From Antarcticimicrobium luteum (GTDB lineage: Bacteria; Pseudomonadota; Alphaproteobacteria; Rhodobacterales; Rhodobacteraceae): DNA of 36,579 nucleotides. The notes below the pieces were generated by a model, which was not told the origin of the DNA, searched no databases, and saw nothing but the letters and a program-made list of their open reading frames with translations. Shown in pieces: positions 27,777 to 36,419 of this stretch (the first letter of the stretch is position 1; each line of letters opens with the position of its first letter). The DNA is taken from positions 1 through 36,579 of the forward strand of contig NZ_SMUV01000042.1 of NCBI RefSeq assembly GCF_004358185.1, read 5' to 3'. The position numbers and the translations under genes were made by a program.

Positions 27777-29009
27777 ATGACCGACAAGACCATCCTCGTC
27801 GTCGGCACCTATGACACCAAGAACGACGAACTGAATTATCTCTGTTCCTGCATCGCCGGGCAGGGGGGCGCTGTCCTGACCATGGATGTCAGCGTGCTGG
27901 GCGATCCCGCGCGGCCCGCCGATGTCTCCAAGCACCAGGTGGCCGAGGCCGGCGGCAGCTCGATCCATGCCGCGATCGACAGCGGCGACGAGAATGTGGC
28001 GATGCAGATCATGGCGCGCGGCGCCGCCGCCATGGCCCGGGGCCTCCATGATGACGGGCGGGTCGACGGGGTGATCGTTCTGGGCGGCACCATGGGCACC
28101 GATCTGGCGCTCGATCTCTCCGCCGCGCTGCCGCTGGGGGTGCCGAAATACATCGTCTCCACCGTCTCCTTCTCGCCGCTGTTGCCGCCCGAGCGGATCC
28201 CGGCCGATGTGCAGATGATCCTCTGGGCCGGCGGGCTCTACGGGCTGAACTCGGTCTGCAAATCCTCGCTCAGCCAGGCCGCCGGCGCGGTTCTGGGGGC
28301 GGCCCGCGCGGTTGAGCCGCCCAAACGCGACCGGCCGCTGATCGGCATGACCTCGTTCGGCAAGACGGTGCTGCGCTATATGGTGACGCTGAAACCGGCG
28401 CTGGAGGCGCGCGGATACGAGGTGGCGGTGTTCCATGCCACCGGCATGGGCGGGCGCGCGTTCGAATCGCTGGCTGCCGAGGGCGCCTTTGCCGCGGTGA
28501 TGGATTTCGCCCCGCAGGAGGTGGCGAACCACCTGTTCGGCGGCCTCAGCGCCGGCGAGGACCGGATGACCAATGCCGGCCGCCGGGGCGTTCCCCAGAT
28601 TGTCGCGCCGGGGTGCTACGATCTGGTCGATTTCGTGGGTTGGCGGCCGGCACCGCCGCAGCTGGCCGACCGGCCGAGCCATGCGCACAACCGGCTGCTG
28701 ACCTCGGCGGTGCTGGCGCCGGAGGAACGCCGTCAGGTCGCCCGCGCGATCTGCGACAAGCTGGCCGATGCCTCGGGGCCGGTCACCTTGCTGCTGCCGC
28801 GTGGCGGCTGCAACGAATGGGACCGCCCCGGCGCCGAGCTGCACGACGCCGAGGGGCTGGCGGCCTTCTGCGACGAGGTCGTCGCAAGCTGTCCGGCCAA
28901 TGTTCGGCTGGCGGAAATGGCGGCGCATATCAACGATGCCGAGTTCACCGACCGGGCGCTGGCGGTGTTCGACGCCTGGGTCGAAGAGGGCGTGATTCCC
29001 CGGCCCTGA
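27777..29009 (+). CDS. UPF0261 family protein (Tm-1-like, ATP-binding)
   Basis: A 410-residue protein of the UPF0261 family, related to the N-terminal region of tomato Tm-1. It begins ILVVGTYDTKNDELNYL (5-21), has VDGVIVLGGTMGTDLALDLS (about 97-116), FGKTVLRYM and a C-terminal HINDAEF. These are the conserved segments of the family, whose structures show a nucleotide-binding site but no settled reaction. Many relatives sit next to or are fused with a TIM-barrel partner; none is present here. It is the last gene of the tctCBA-aldehyde dehydrogenase operon (23 nt after it), implying a role in using the imported carboxylate. Confidence 0.88.
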   Translation: MTDKTILVVGTYDTKNDELNYLCSCIAGQGGAVLTMDVSVLGDPARPADVSKHQVAEAGGSSIHAAIDSGDENVAMQIMARGAAAMARGLHDDGRVDGVIVLGGTMGTDLALDLSAALPLGVPKYIVSTVSFSPLLPPERIPADVQMILWAGGLYGLNSVCKSSLSQAAGAVLGAARAVEPPKRDRPLIGMTSFGKTVLRYMVTLKPALEARGYEVAVFHATGMGGRAFESLAAEGAFAAVMDFAPQEVANHLFGGLSAGEDRMTNAGRRGVPQIVAPGCYDLVDFVGWRPAPPQLADRPSHAHNRLLTSAVLAPEERRQVARAICDKLADASGPVTLLLPRGGCNEWDRPGAELHDAEGLAAFCDEVVASCPANVRLAEMAAHINDAEFTDRALAVFDAWVEEGVIPRP

Positions 29010-29057
29010 CCTGCGACGCGCGCGGATGCCTTCCGCTTCAACACCCTGCTTTTCTGA

Positions 29058-29091
29058 CCCCCGCCGCAATATTCTTGCGCGCGGGGGCTTT
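29058..29091 (+). terminator. Probable terminator of the TTT operon
   Basis: CCCCCGC pairs with GCGGGGG, extended inward by CGC/GCG with one bulge, followed by CTTTGG and further T-rich sequence. It lies 48 nt after the UPF0261 stop. The rest of the 326-bp gap (29010-29335) holds no gene; it must contain the promoter of the beta-oxidation operon, but no clear -35/-10 pair was found. Confidence 0.55.
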
Positions 29092-29292
29092 GGTCTTGAT
29101 CTTCCTTGCCGCCTGCGCCTAGTCTGCGCCAGCCTGGTGGAACTGGGTTCCGCATTGCGAAATTGATTGAGGGGGGAGTTCTGGCCGCGCGGGGTTGTGC
29201 CCGAAAATGACGCAATGTTCCGCTTTGCAGGTTTGCGCCGGCACCCTCTTCGCCGCTAGAAGTCCGATAGACTGGGAACATCACCGGCACAA

Positions 29293-29308
29293 GGCCCGCG
29301 CGCGGGCC
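29293..29308. repeat. Perfect 16-bp palindrome upstream of the beta-oxidation operon
   Basis: GGCCCGCGCGCGGGCC, 27 nt before the ATG of the hydratase/dehydrogenase gene and just ahead of its ribosome site. It could form a hairpin in the 5' leader or be a regulator site. In DNA this GC-rich, chance palindromes are not rare. Confidence 0.35.
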
Positions 29309-29335
29309 GGCCGGTCACAAAGAGGGGAAGGCCGG

Positions 29336-31429
29336 ATGTCCGAGGCCATCATGTACGAGAAAATTGGCGATATCGCGGTTCTGGCGGCGAACAATCCGCC
29401 GGTCAACGCGCTGGGTCTGGCGGTGCGCCAGGGGTTGGTCGACGGCATCGAACGCGCCGAGAAAGAGGGCGCCAAGGCGGTGCTAATCTATGGCGAGGGG
29501 CGCACGTTCTTTGCCGGTGCCGACATCCGCGAGTTTGGCAAGCCGCCCGCCGAACCCTTCCTGCCGGACGTCTGCACCCGCATCGAATCCTCGCCGCTGA
29601 TCGTGGTCTCGGCGCTGCACGGCACCGCGCTGGGCGGCGGGCTGGAAATCGCGCTGGGCTCGCATTACCGCATCGCCGTGCCCAAGGCGCGGATGGGCCT
29701 GCCCGAGGTTCTGATCGGCGTCATGCCCGGCGCCGGCGGAACCCAGCGGCTGCCGCGCCTGATCGGCATCGACAAATCGCTCGACGTGATCACCTCGGGC
29801 CGTCAGGTCGGCGCCGCCGAGGCGCTGGAGCTGGGCATTGTCGACCGCGTCGAGGACGGCGCCCCGCGCGAGATCGGCCTGGCCTATGCGCAGGAGCTGA
29901 TCGATGCCAACGCCCCCCGCCGTGCCATCAGCGAGATGGCCGCGCCCGAGCCGGTGGATTTCGACGCGCTTTATGACGCGGTGCTGAAAAAGGGCCGCGG
30001 CCAGCTGGCCCCCGCCGTCGCCGTACGCGGCATCCAGGCCTGTTGCGAGCTGCCGTTTGCCGAGGGCATGAAGCGCGAGCGCGAGCTGTTCATGGAACTG
30101 ATGGCCACCGATCAACGCCAGGGCCTGATCCACGCCTTCTTCGCCGAGCGCGCGGTGGGAAAACTGCCCGAGCTGGACGGGGTCGAACCGCGCCAGCTCA
30201 CCGCCATCGGCGTGATCGGCGGCGGCACCATGGGCGCGGGCATCGCCACCTCGGCGCTACTGTCGGGCCTCAGGGTCACCCTGATCGAGATGAACGCCGG
30301 GGCCGCCGAGGCCGCCAAGGGCCGGATCTCCGGCAACCTGCAGGGCGCGCTGAAACGCGGCAAGATCAGCCCGGCGCAATTCGAGGAGCTGACCGAGAAA
30401 GCCCTGACGCTGGCCACCGATTATTCCGCGCTCTCCGACGCCGACCTGGTGATCGAGGCGGTGTTCGAGGAGATGGGCGTCAAGAAGGATGTCTTCACCA
30501 AGCTGGACGCGGTCTGCAAGCCCGGCGCTGTGCTGGCCTCCAACACCTCCTATCTCGACGTCAACCAGATCGCCGCCTGCACCTCCCGCCCGGCGGATGT
30601 GATCGGGCTGCATTTCTTCTCGCCCGCCCACGTGATGAAGCTGCTGGAAATCGTGGTCGCCGACAAGACCGCGCCGGATGTGGTCGCCACCGGCTTCGCG
30701 CTCGGCAAGAAGATGGGCAAGGTCTCGGTGCGCGCCGGGGTCTGCGACGGCTTCATTGGCAATCGCATCCTGTCGAAATACCGCACCTGCGCCGACTACA
30801 TGATCCTCGACGGCGCCAGCCCCTATCAGATCGACGCGGCGCTTGAGAAGTTCGGGTTCGCCATGGGCCCCTATGCGGTGGGCGATCTGGCCGGGCTCGA
30901 CATCGGCTGGGCCGTGCGCAAGCGCAAGCGGGCCGAGGGGATGGACCCGCGCGCGCGCGATTTCACCTATGCCGACAAACTCTGCGAGGCGGGCCATTTC
31001 GGCCAGAAGACCGGCAAGGGCTATTACGACTATGCCGCCGGCGCCAGGGCCCGCGTGCCCAACCCCGACCTGATGCCGCTGATCGAGGCCGACCGCAAAG
31101 CCCAGGATCTCACCCCGCGGGAGTTCACCGAAGAGGAGATCGTGCGCCGCTACATGGCCGCGATGGTCAACGAGGCCGCACGGGTGGTCGGCGAGGGCAT
31201 CGCCAAGCGTCCGCTCGATGTCGATGTGACCCTGCTCTACGGCTACGGCTTTCCGCGTTATCGCGGCGGGCCAATGAAATGGGCCGACATGCAGGGCCTC
31301 GACGGGCTGCTGGCCGACATCAAATCCTGGGCCAAGGACGATCCCTATTTCTGGGAACCCGCGCCGCTGCTGGAAAAACTGGTCGCCGAAGGGCGCAATT
31401 TTGACGATCTGAACAAGGACGCATCGTGA
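29336..31429 (+). CDS. Bifunctional enoyl-CoA hydratase / 3-hydroxyacyl-CoA dehydrogenase (FadJ/PimF-like)
   Basis: Catalyses hydration of trans-2-enoyl-CoA and NAD-dependent oxidation of the 3-hydroxyacyl-CoA. The 697-residue protein has a crotonase domain (about 1-190) with oxyanion segments FFAGADIREF and GTALGGGLE and both catalytic glutamates (Glu104, Glu124). The dehydrogenase part begins at the Rossmann motif GVIGGGTMGAG (about 292-302) and contains catalytic His in GLHFFSPAHVM. The start at 29336 follows GAGGGGAAGG. It leads the beta-oxidation operon and is coupled to the thiolase (TGATG). Gene order resembles the pim dicarboxylate operon. Confidence 0.94.
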   Translation: MSEAIMYEKIGDIAVLAANNPPVNALGLAVRQGLVDGIERAEKEGAKAVLIYGEGRTFFAGADIREFGKPPAEPFLPDVCTRIESSPLIVVSALHGTALGGGLEIALGSHYRIAVPKARMGLPEVLIGVMPGAGGTQRLPRLIGIDKSLDVITSGRQVGAAEALELGIVDRVEDGAPREIGLAYAQELIDANAPRRAISEMAAPEPVDFDALYDAVLKKGRGQLAPAVAVRGIQACCELPFAEGMKRERELFMELMATDQRQGLIHAFFAERAVGKLPELDGVEPRQLTAIGVIGGGTMGAGIATSALLSGLRVTLIEMNAGAAEAAKGRISGNLQGALKRGKISPAQFEELTEKALTLATDYSALSDADLVIEAVFEEMGVKKDVFTKLDAVCKPGAVLASNTSYLDVNQIAACTSRPADVIGLHFFSPAHVMKLLEIVVADKTAPDVVATGFALGKKMGKVSVRAGVCDGFIGNRILSKYRTCADYMILDGASPYQIDAALEKFGFAMGPYAVGDLAGLDIGWAVRKRKRAEGMDPRARDFTYADKLCEAGHFGQKTGKGYYDYAAGARARVPNPDLMPLIEADRKAQDLTPREFTEEEIVRRYMAAMVNEAARVVGEGIAKRPLDVDVTLLYGYGFPRYRGGPMKWADMQGLDGLLADIKSWAKDDPYFWEPAPLLEKLVAEGRNFDDLNKDAS

Positions 31430-32604
31430 TGAAACAAGCTGTTATCGTATCCGCGGCCCGTACCGGGCTGGCCAAATCCTTCCGGGGATCGTTCAACATC
31501 ACCCATGGCGCGACCATGGGTGGCCATGCGGTGCAGGCCGCGGTGGCGCGCGCCGGCCTCGACGGCGGCGAGATCGAGGATTGCCTGATGGGCTGCGGCG
31601 CGCCCGAGGCCGAGACCGGCAGCAACATCGCCCGCCAGATCGCCCTGCGCGCCGGGCTTCCGATCACCGCCTCGGGCGTGACCGTGAACCGGTTCTGCTC
31701 GTCCGGGCTTCAGACCATCGCGATGGCCGCCAATGCGATCACCTGCGAAGGGGCCGGCCCGATGGTCGCCGGCGGGGTCGAAAGCATTTCGATGGTGCAG
31801 CCCAAGGCGCGCCACGCGCCCGAACAGTGGCTGATGGAGCACAAGCCGGCGGTCTACATGACCATGATCGAGACCGCCGACATCGTCGCCAAACGCTACG
31901 GCATCAGCCGCGAGGAGCAGGACGAATACGGGCTGCGCAGCCAGCAGCGGATCGCTGCCGCACAGCAGGCGGGCTATTTCGATGACGAGATCGTGCCGAT
32001 GACCGCAACCATGGCGGTCAAGGACAAGGAAACCGGCGAAATTTCGATGAAAGAGGTTCTGGTCGACCGCGATGAATGCAACCGCCCCCAGACCACGCTG
32101 GAGGGGCTGGCCAGCCTGCAACCGGTGCGTGGTGAGGGCAACTTCGTCACCGCCGGCAATGCCAGTCAGCTGTCCGACGGGGCGGCCGCCGTGGTGGTGA
32201 TGGACAGCCAGCAGGCCGAAAAGCGCGGCATCGAGCCGCTGGGCGCGTTCAAGGGCTTTGCGGTGGCCGGATGTGAGCCTGACGAGATGGGCATTGGTCC
32301 GGTGTTTGCCGTGCCGCGTCTGCTGGAACGCCACGGTCTCAAGATCGACGATATCGACCTGTGGGAACTGAACGAGGCGTTCGCCTCCCAGGCGCTCTAC
32401 TGCCGCAACCGGCTGGGCATCGACGACGAGAAATGCAACGTCAACGGCGGCTCCATCGCTATCGGGCATCCGTTTGGCATGACCGGCGGTCGCATGGTCG
32501 GCCACATCATGCGCGAGGGCAAGCGGCGCGGCGCCAAGCTGGGCGTGGTGACCATGTGCATCGGCGGCGGTATGGGCGCGGCGGGTCTGTTCGAGATCTA
32601 CTGA
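31429..32604 (+). CDS. Acetyl-CoA acyltransferase (thiolase)
   Basis: Cleaves 3-ketoacyl-CoA with CoA, the last step of beta-oxidation. The 391-residue protein shows the nucleophile Cys90 in [10 protein letters not shown], the NEAFASQ motif, the His in [14 protein letters not shown] and the second Cys in [12 protein letters not shown]. All four thiolase active-site elements are present. ATG 31429 overlaps the upstream stop (TGATG); a GTG three bases earlier is possible but unneeded. It is PimB-like by position between the bifunctional enzyme and the acyl-CoA dehydrogenase pair. A biosynthetic (PhaA) role is less likely here. Confidence 0.94.
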   Translation: MKQAVIVSAARTGLAKSFRGSFNITHGATMGGHAVQAAVARAGLDGGEIEDCLMGCGAPEAETGSNIARQIALRAGLPITASGVTVNRFCSSGLQTIAMAANAITCEGAGPMVAGGVESISMVQPKARHAPEQWLMEHKPAVYMTMIETADIVAKRYGISREEQDEYGLRSQQRIAAAQQAGYFDDEIVPMTATMAVKDKETGEISMKEVLVDRDECNRPQTTLEGLASLQPVRGEGNFVTAGNASQLSDGAAAVVVMDSQQAEKRGIEPLGAFKGFAVAGCEPDEMGIGPVFAVPRLLERHGLKIDDIDLWELNEAFASQALYCRNRLGIDDEKCNVNGGSIAIGHPFGMTGGRMVGHIMREGKRRGAKLGVVTMCIGGGMGAAGLFEIY

Positions 32605-32755
32605 TCGCAGGAAACCGGGCAATGGGCGGTGCGGGCGAACCACGCAGGATTGCCCCGCCCCGCCCCCGCCCAACGGGTGGGCGTGCCTGCGCCCCCCCTC
32701 GGATCGGACGCGATCACTGTCGCGTTGACCCGGCGTTAGTTGAGGAGACCGGATA

Positions 32756-33946
32756 ATGGACCTGAATTACTCACCCGAGGAAATCGCGTTTCGCGACGAG
32801 GTACGCGCGTTTCTTCGTGACGACCTGCCAAAGGAGCTGTCGGACAAGGTCCGCTCGGGCGCCGAACTGGGCAAGGCCGACATCGAACGCTGGCACGCGA
32901 TCCTGAACGCGCGCGGCTGGCTCGCCCAGAACTGGCCCAAGAAATTCGGCGGCGCCGAATGGAACGCGGTGCAGCGCCATATCTTCGAGGAAGAGGCCGC
33001 CATGGCCAACGCCCCGCGCATTGTTCCCTTCGGCCTCGGGATGCTGGCGCCGGTGCTGCAGAAGTTCGGCTCCAAGGCGCAGCAGGACTATTACCTGCCG
33101 CGCATCCTCAATGGCGACGACTGGTGGTGCCAGGGCTATTCCGAACCGGGCGCCGGCTCGGACCTGGCCAGCCTCAAGACCCGCGCCGTGCGCGAGGGCG
33201 ACCACTATATCGTCAACGGGCAAAAGACCTGGACCACGCTGGGCCAGCACGCCAACAAGATCTTTTGCCTCGTGCGGACCGACCCGACCGTCAAGCAGCA
33301 GGAGGGGATTTCGTTCCTGCTGATCGACATGGACACGCCGGGGATCGAGGTGCGCCCGATTATCCTTCTGGACGGCACGCCCGAGGTGAACGAGGTCTTT
33401 TTCAACGATGTGAAGGTGCCGGTCGAGAACCTTGTGGGCGAGGAGAACAAGGGCTGGACCTACGCCAAGTACTTGCTGACGCATGAGCGCACCAATATCG
33501 CCGGCGTCGGGTTTTCCCAGGCCGGGCTCGACGCGGTCAAGCGCATCGCGCGGGCCGAAATGTCGGGCGGCCGCCCGCTGATCGAGAACCCGCATTTCGC
33601 CGCGCGTCTGGCCAAGGTCGAAATCGACCTGATGGCAATGTCCACCACCAACCTGCGGATCATCTCCCAGGCCGCCGCCGGTCAGGCGCCGGGGGTGGAA
33701 AGCTCGATGCTCAAGGTCAAGGGCACCATCATCCGGCAGGAGATCAACGATCTGACCCGGCGCGCGGTCGGCCCCTATGCGATGCCGTTCCCGTCGGAAA
33801 CGCTGGAGGGCAACAACGATCCGGTCGGCCCGGACTATGCCGGTCCGCAATCGGCGCAATATTTCAACAATCGCAAATTGTCGATCTTCGGCGGCTCGAA
33901 CGAGATTCAGCGCGGAATTATCGCCAAGGTCAGAATGGGGGGCTGA
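32756..33946 (+). CDS. Acyl-CoA dehydrogenase, large subunit (PimC-like)
   Basis: FAD enzyme introducing the 2,3-double bond in an acyl-CoA, probably as a heteromer with the next gene product. The 396-residue protein has the flavin/substrate motif GYSEPGAGSDLASLKT (about 122-137), WTTLGQHAN and a C-terminal IFGGSNEIQRGII. In classical acyl-CoA dehydrogenases that last motif reads EGTSEIQ with the catalytic Glu; here the position is Gly, as in two-subunit enzymes that use another residue. GAGGAG precedes ATG 32756. A 151-bp GC-rich spacer separates it from the thiolase. Confidence 0.92.
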   Translation: MDLNYSPEEIAFRDEVRAFLRDDLPKELSDKVRSGAELGKADIERWHAILNARGWLAQNWPKKFGGAEWNAVQRHIFEEEAAMANAPRIVPFGLGMLAPVLQKFGSKAQQDYYLPRILNGDDWWCQGYSEPGAGSDLASLKTRAVREGDHYIVNGQKTWTTLGQHANKIFCLVRTDPTVKQQEGISFLLIDMDTPGIEVRPIILLDGTPEVNEVFFNDVKVPVENLVGEENKGWTYAKYLLTHERTNIAGVGFSQAGLDAVKRIARAEMSGGRPLIENPHFAARLAKVEIDLMAMSTTNLRIISQAAAGQAPGVESSMLKVKGTIIRQEINDLTRRAVGPYAMPFPSETLEGNNDPVGPDYAGPQSAQYFNNRKLSIFGGSNEIQRGIIAKVRMGG

Positions 33947-33950
33947 GGGC

Positions 33951-35084
33951 ATGGATTTCACCCTTACCGAAGAACGGCAGATGCTGCAGGACACGCTGCG
34001 GCGTTATCTGGCGGACAAATACACCACCCAGGTGCGCAACGGGATTCTCGAGTCCGAAACGGGTATCAGCGCGGGGATCTGGACCGGGCTGGCAGACCTG
34101 GGCGTGATCGGCGCCCTCTTCACCGAGGCGCAGGGCGGTTTCGGCGGCGCCGGGTTCGACATCACCACGGTGTTCGAGGAACTGGGCCGCGCCGGCGTGG
34201 TCGAACCGGTGATGGACACCGCCATCCTCGGCGGCCGTCTGATCGCGGCGCTGGGCAATGACGCGCAGCAGGCGCTGCTGGAGGAGGTGATCGGCGGCAC
34301 GCTGCATCTGGCCTTCGCCCATGGCGAGCCGACCAGCCGTTACGACCTCAGCCGGGTCGAGGCCACCGCCGTACAGAGTGGCGATGACATCGTACTGAAC
34401 GGCCGCAAGGCCGTCGTCGCCAATGCCGAGGCCGCCGGTCACCTGATCGTCTCCGCCCGCGAAAGTGGCGGCGCGGATGACCAGGCGGGGATCTCCCTCT
34501 TCCTGGTTCCCGCGGGCACCGCCGGGCTGACGCTGCGCGGCTATCCTCTCTTTTCTGGCGGTCGTGCCGCCGAGGTGACGCTGGACGATGTGCGCCTGTC
34601 CGCCTCGGCCCGTCTCGGCGCGGCGGGCGAGGCTTATCCGGCCATCGCCGCCGCCGTCGCCGCCGCCAACGTCGCGCTGGCGGCAGAGGCGCTGGGCGCG
34701 ATGGAAACCGCGACCGAGCTGACCCGCGGCTATCTGATGACGCGGCAACAGTTCGGCCGGCCCATCGGCAGCTTCCAGGCGTTGCAGCACCGTTATTCCG
34801 ACATGCTGATCGAGCTGGAACAGGCCCGCTCGGCGGTGATCAACGCCGCCGGCCACCTGGCCGACGCTCCGGCGCAACGCGATCTGCAGATCGCCGCGGC
34901 GCGCAACCTGATCGGCCGCGTGGGCCGTCTGGTGGCCGAGGAGGCGATCCAGATGCACGGCGGCATCGCCATGACCCAGGAATATGAACTGGCCCATATC
35001 GCCAAGCGCATCGTGATGACCGATCACCGCTTTGGCGATACCGATTATCATCTGGAGCGGTTCATTGACCTCAGCGCGGCCTGA
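33951..35084 (+). CDS. Acyl-CoA dehydrogenase, small subunit (PimD-like)
   Basis: Second acyl-CoA dehydrogenase chain, 377 residues, starting 4 nt after the first. It has the usual N-terminal helical domain (DFTLTEERQML...), a divergent middle beta domain, and C-terminal YLMTRQQFGRPIGSFQALQHR and QMHGGIAMTQEYELAHIAKR that contact FAD. The EGTSEIQ catalytic segment is replaced by unrelated sequence, so it is unlikely to be a self-sufficient dehydrogenase. The pairing with the large subunit, like PimC/PimD or paired FadE proteins of steroid degraders, implies one joint active enzyme. Confidence 0.92.
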   Translation: MDFTLTEERQMLQDTLRRYLADKYTTQVRNGILESETGISAGIWTGLADLGVIGALFTEAQGGFGGAGFDITTVFEELGRAGVVEPVMDTAILGGRLIAALGNDAQQALLEEVIGGTLHLAFAHGEPTSRYDLSRVEATAVQSGDDIVLNGRKAVVANAEAAGHLIVSARESGGADDQAGISLFLVPAGTAGLTLRGYPLFSGGRAAEVTLDDVRLSASARLGAAGEAYPAIAAAVAAANVALAAEALGAMETATELTRGYLMTRQQFGRPIGSFQALQHRYSDMLIELEQARSAVINAAGHLADAPAQRDLQIAAARNLIGRVGRLVAEEAIQMHGGIAMTQEYELAHIAKRIVMTDHRFGDTDYHLERFIDLSAA

Positions 35085-35496
35085 GATCGACGCCGCCGGT
35101 CTCATCCACGGTGAGACCGGCGCCCAGAACCTGATCGGCTGGACCACCGATGTGGGCCAGCCGGACGGGCGCGCGCGGCTCTATCTCGACGTCGATGCGC
35201 GGCATTCCAACCGTCACGGCGTGTTGCATGGCGGTATCCAGGCGATGCTGCTGGACAGCGCCTGCGGCTATACCGGATCGCTGCATCTGAACCGCCAGGA
35301 GATGCCGCAGATGATGAGCCTCTCGTTCACCACCCAGTTCCTGGCCCCCTGCGGACAGGGCCGGGTGACCGCCATCGGCCGGGTCACCGGCGGCGGCAAG
35401 CGCACATTGTTCATCGAGGGCGAGCTTTGGGATGAGGCCAAGCGTCTCGTTGCCACCGGCACCGGCGTCTACCGCACGGTGGCGCCGGCAAAGTAA
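35065..35496 (+). CDS. Hotdog-fold acyl-CoA thioesterase (PaaI family)
   Basis: Probably hydrolyses an acyl-CoA to free CoA, perhaps as a release valve for a stalled intermediate in this operon. The 143-residue protein has the HGVLHGGIQAMLLDSACG segment with the HGG turn and an acidic residue on the following helix, as in PaaI enzymes. TTG 35065 is preferred as start because GGAG lies 7-8 nt upstream and the sequence after it (TSARPEIDAAG) looks like a normal N-terminus. ATG 35032 is the alternative. It overlaps the dehydrogenase gene by 20 nt. Confidence 0.85.
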   Translation: MTSARPEIDAAGLIHGETGAQNLIGWTTDVGQPDGRARLYLDVDARHSNRHGVLHGGIQAMLLDSACGYTGSLHLNRQEMPQMMSLSFTTQFLAPCGQGRVTAIGRVTGGGKRTLFIEGELWDEAKRLVATGTGVYRTVAPAK

Positions 35497-35518
35497 CGTC
35501 GCAAGCCGGGGGAAAACC

Positions 35519-36298
35519 ATGACACTTGCACGCGTTGACGACAAAGGCGACCGGCTGGTGGTCGTCAATATGAACGCGGCACGGCGCGGCGCGCTCACGC
35601 CCGATCTTTACGCGGCGATCACGCAGGCGATGCATCAGGCTGCGCAGCCCCGCGTCCGCGCGGTGATCCTGACCTCCGAGAGGGGCTTTTTCTGCGCCGG
35701 CGGCGATCTCAACGTGCTGATCGACCGCCGCAAGATGACCGAGGACGAACGCCGCGCCCAGATAGAGAAGCTGCACGACGTGATCCGGGGGCTCCGCGCC
35801 TGCCCGGTGCCGGTGATCGCCGCCATCGAGGGCGGCGCGGCGGGCGCCGGTCTGTCCATCGCGCTGGCCTGCGATCTGATCGTGGCCGCCGAGGACGCGC
35901 AGTTCACCGCCGCCTACGTCAAGGCCGGGCTGGTGCCCGACGGCGGTCTGACCGCAGCTTTGGCCCGCAGCCTGCCGCGCCCGCTGGCGATGGAGATGTG
36001 CCTGCTGGGCCGCCCCGTGGGGGCTGGCCGCATGGCGGCGCTGGGGGCGGTCAACCTGTTGAGCGCGCCGGGTGGGGCAGAGGTCGCAGCACATGAATTG
36101 GCCGATGCCCTGGCGCGCGGCCCGCGCGACACGCAGGGGGCGATCCGGCGGCTGGTGGCCTCGGCCTATGACATGAGCGAGGCCGAGCAACTGGCGAGAG
36201 AGCGCGACGCGATGGCCCGCGCCACCGGCAGCGCCGAGGCGGCCGAGGGCATCGCGGCGTTCCTTGAGAAACGCAGGCCGGACTGGTCGCAGGGATAA
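35519..36298 (+). CDS. Enoyl-CoA hydratase/isomerase (crotonase family, PimE-like)
   Basis: Crotonase-fold enzyme of 259 residues, last gene of the beta-oxidation operon. Oxyanion-hole segments are FFCAGGDLNVL (about 58-68) and EGGAAGAGLSIALACD (about 105-120). GLVPDGGLT carries an Asp in the place used by PaaG-type isomerases, and the Glu typical of hydratases is not obvious, so isomerase activity on an unsaturated acyl-CoA is as likely as hydration. ATG 35519 follows GGGGGAAAA. It would complement the hydratase domain of the first gene by handling misplaced double bonds. Confidence 0.88.
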   Translation: MTLARVDDKGDRLVVVNMNAARRGALTPDLYAAITQAMHQAAQPRVRAVILTSERGFFCAGGDLNVLIDRRKMTEDERRAQIEKLHDVIRGLRACPVPVIAAIEGGAAGAGLSIALACDLIVAAEDAQFTAAYVKAGLVPDGGLTAALARSLPRPLAMEMCLLGRPVGAGRMAALGAVNLLSAPGGAEVAAHELADALARGPRDTQGAIRRLVASAYDMSEAEQLARERDAMARATGSAEAAEGIAAFLEKRRPDWSQG

Positions 36299-36419
36299 GA
36301 CACGAGAGCCGGCAGGCGGCAACGGAGGGTCGTCGGACCCGGGGGCCGCGCCCGCCCATGGGGGCGGCCGGGCGGGTCACTGTGGTACAGGCGGGACGGT
36401 ATAAGCGGGGCCGGCGGCC

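Noticed and set aside
32756-36298. Assigning pimC, pimD and pimE symbols
   Set aside because: Order and families fit, but without a ligase or phylogeny the substrate could be another acyl-CoA.
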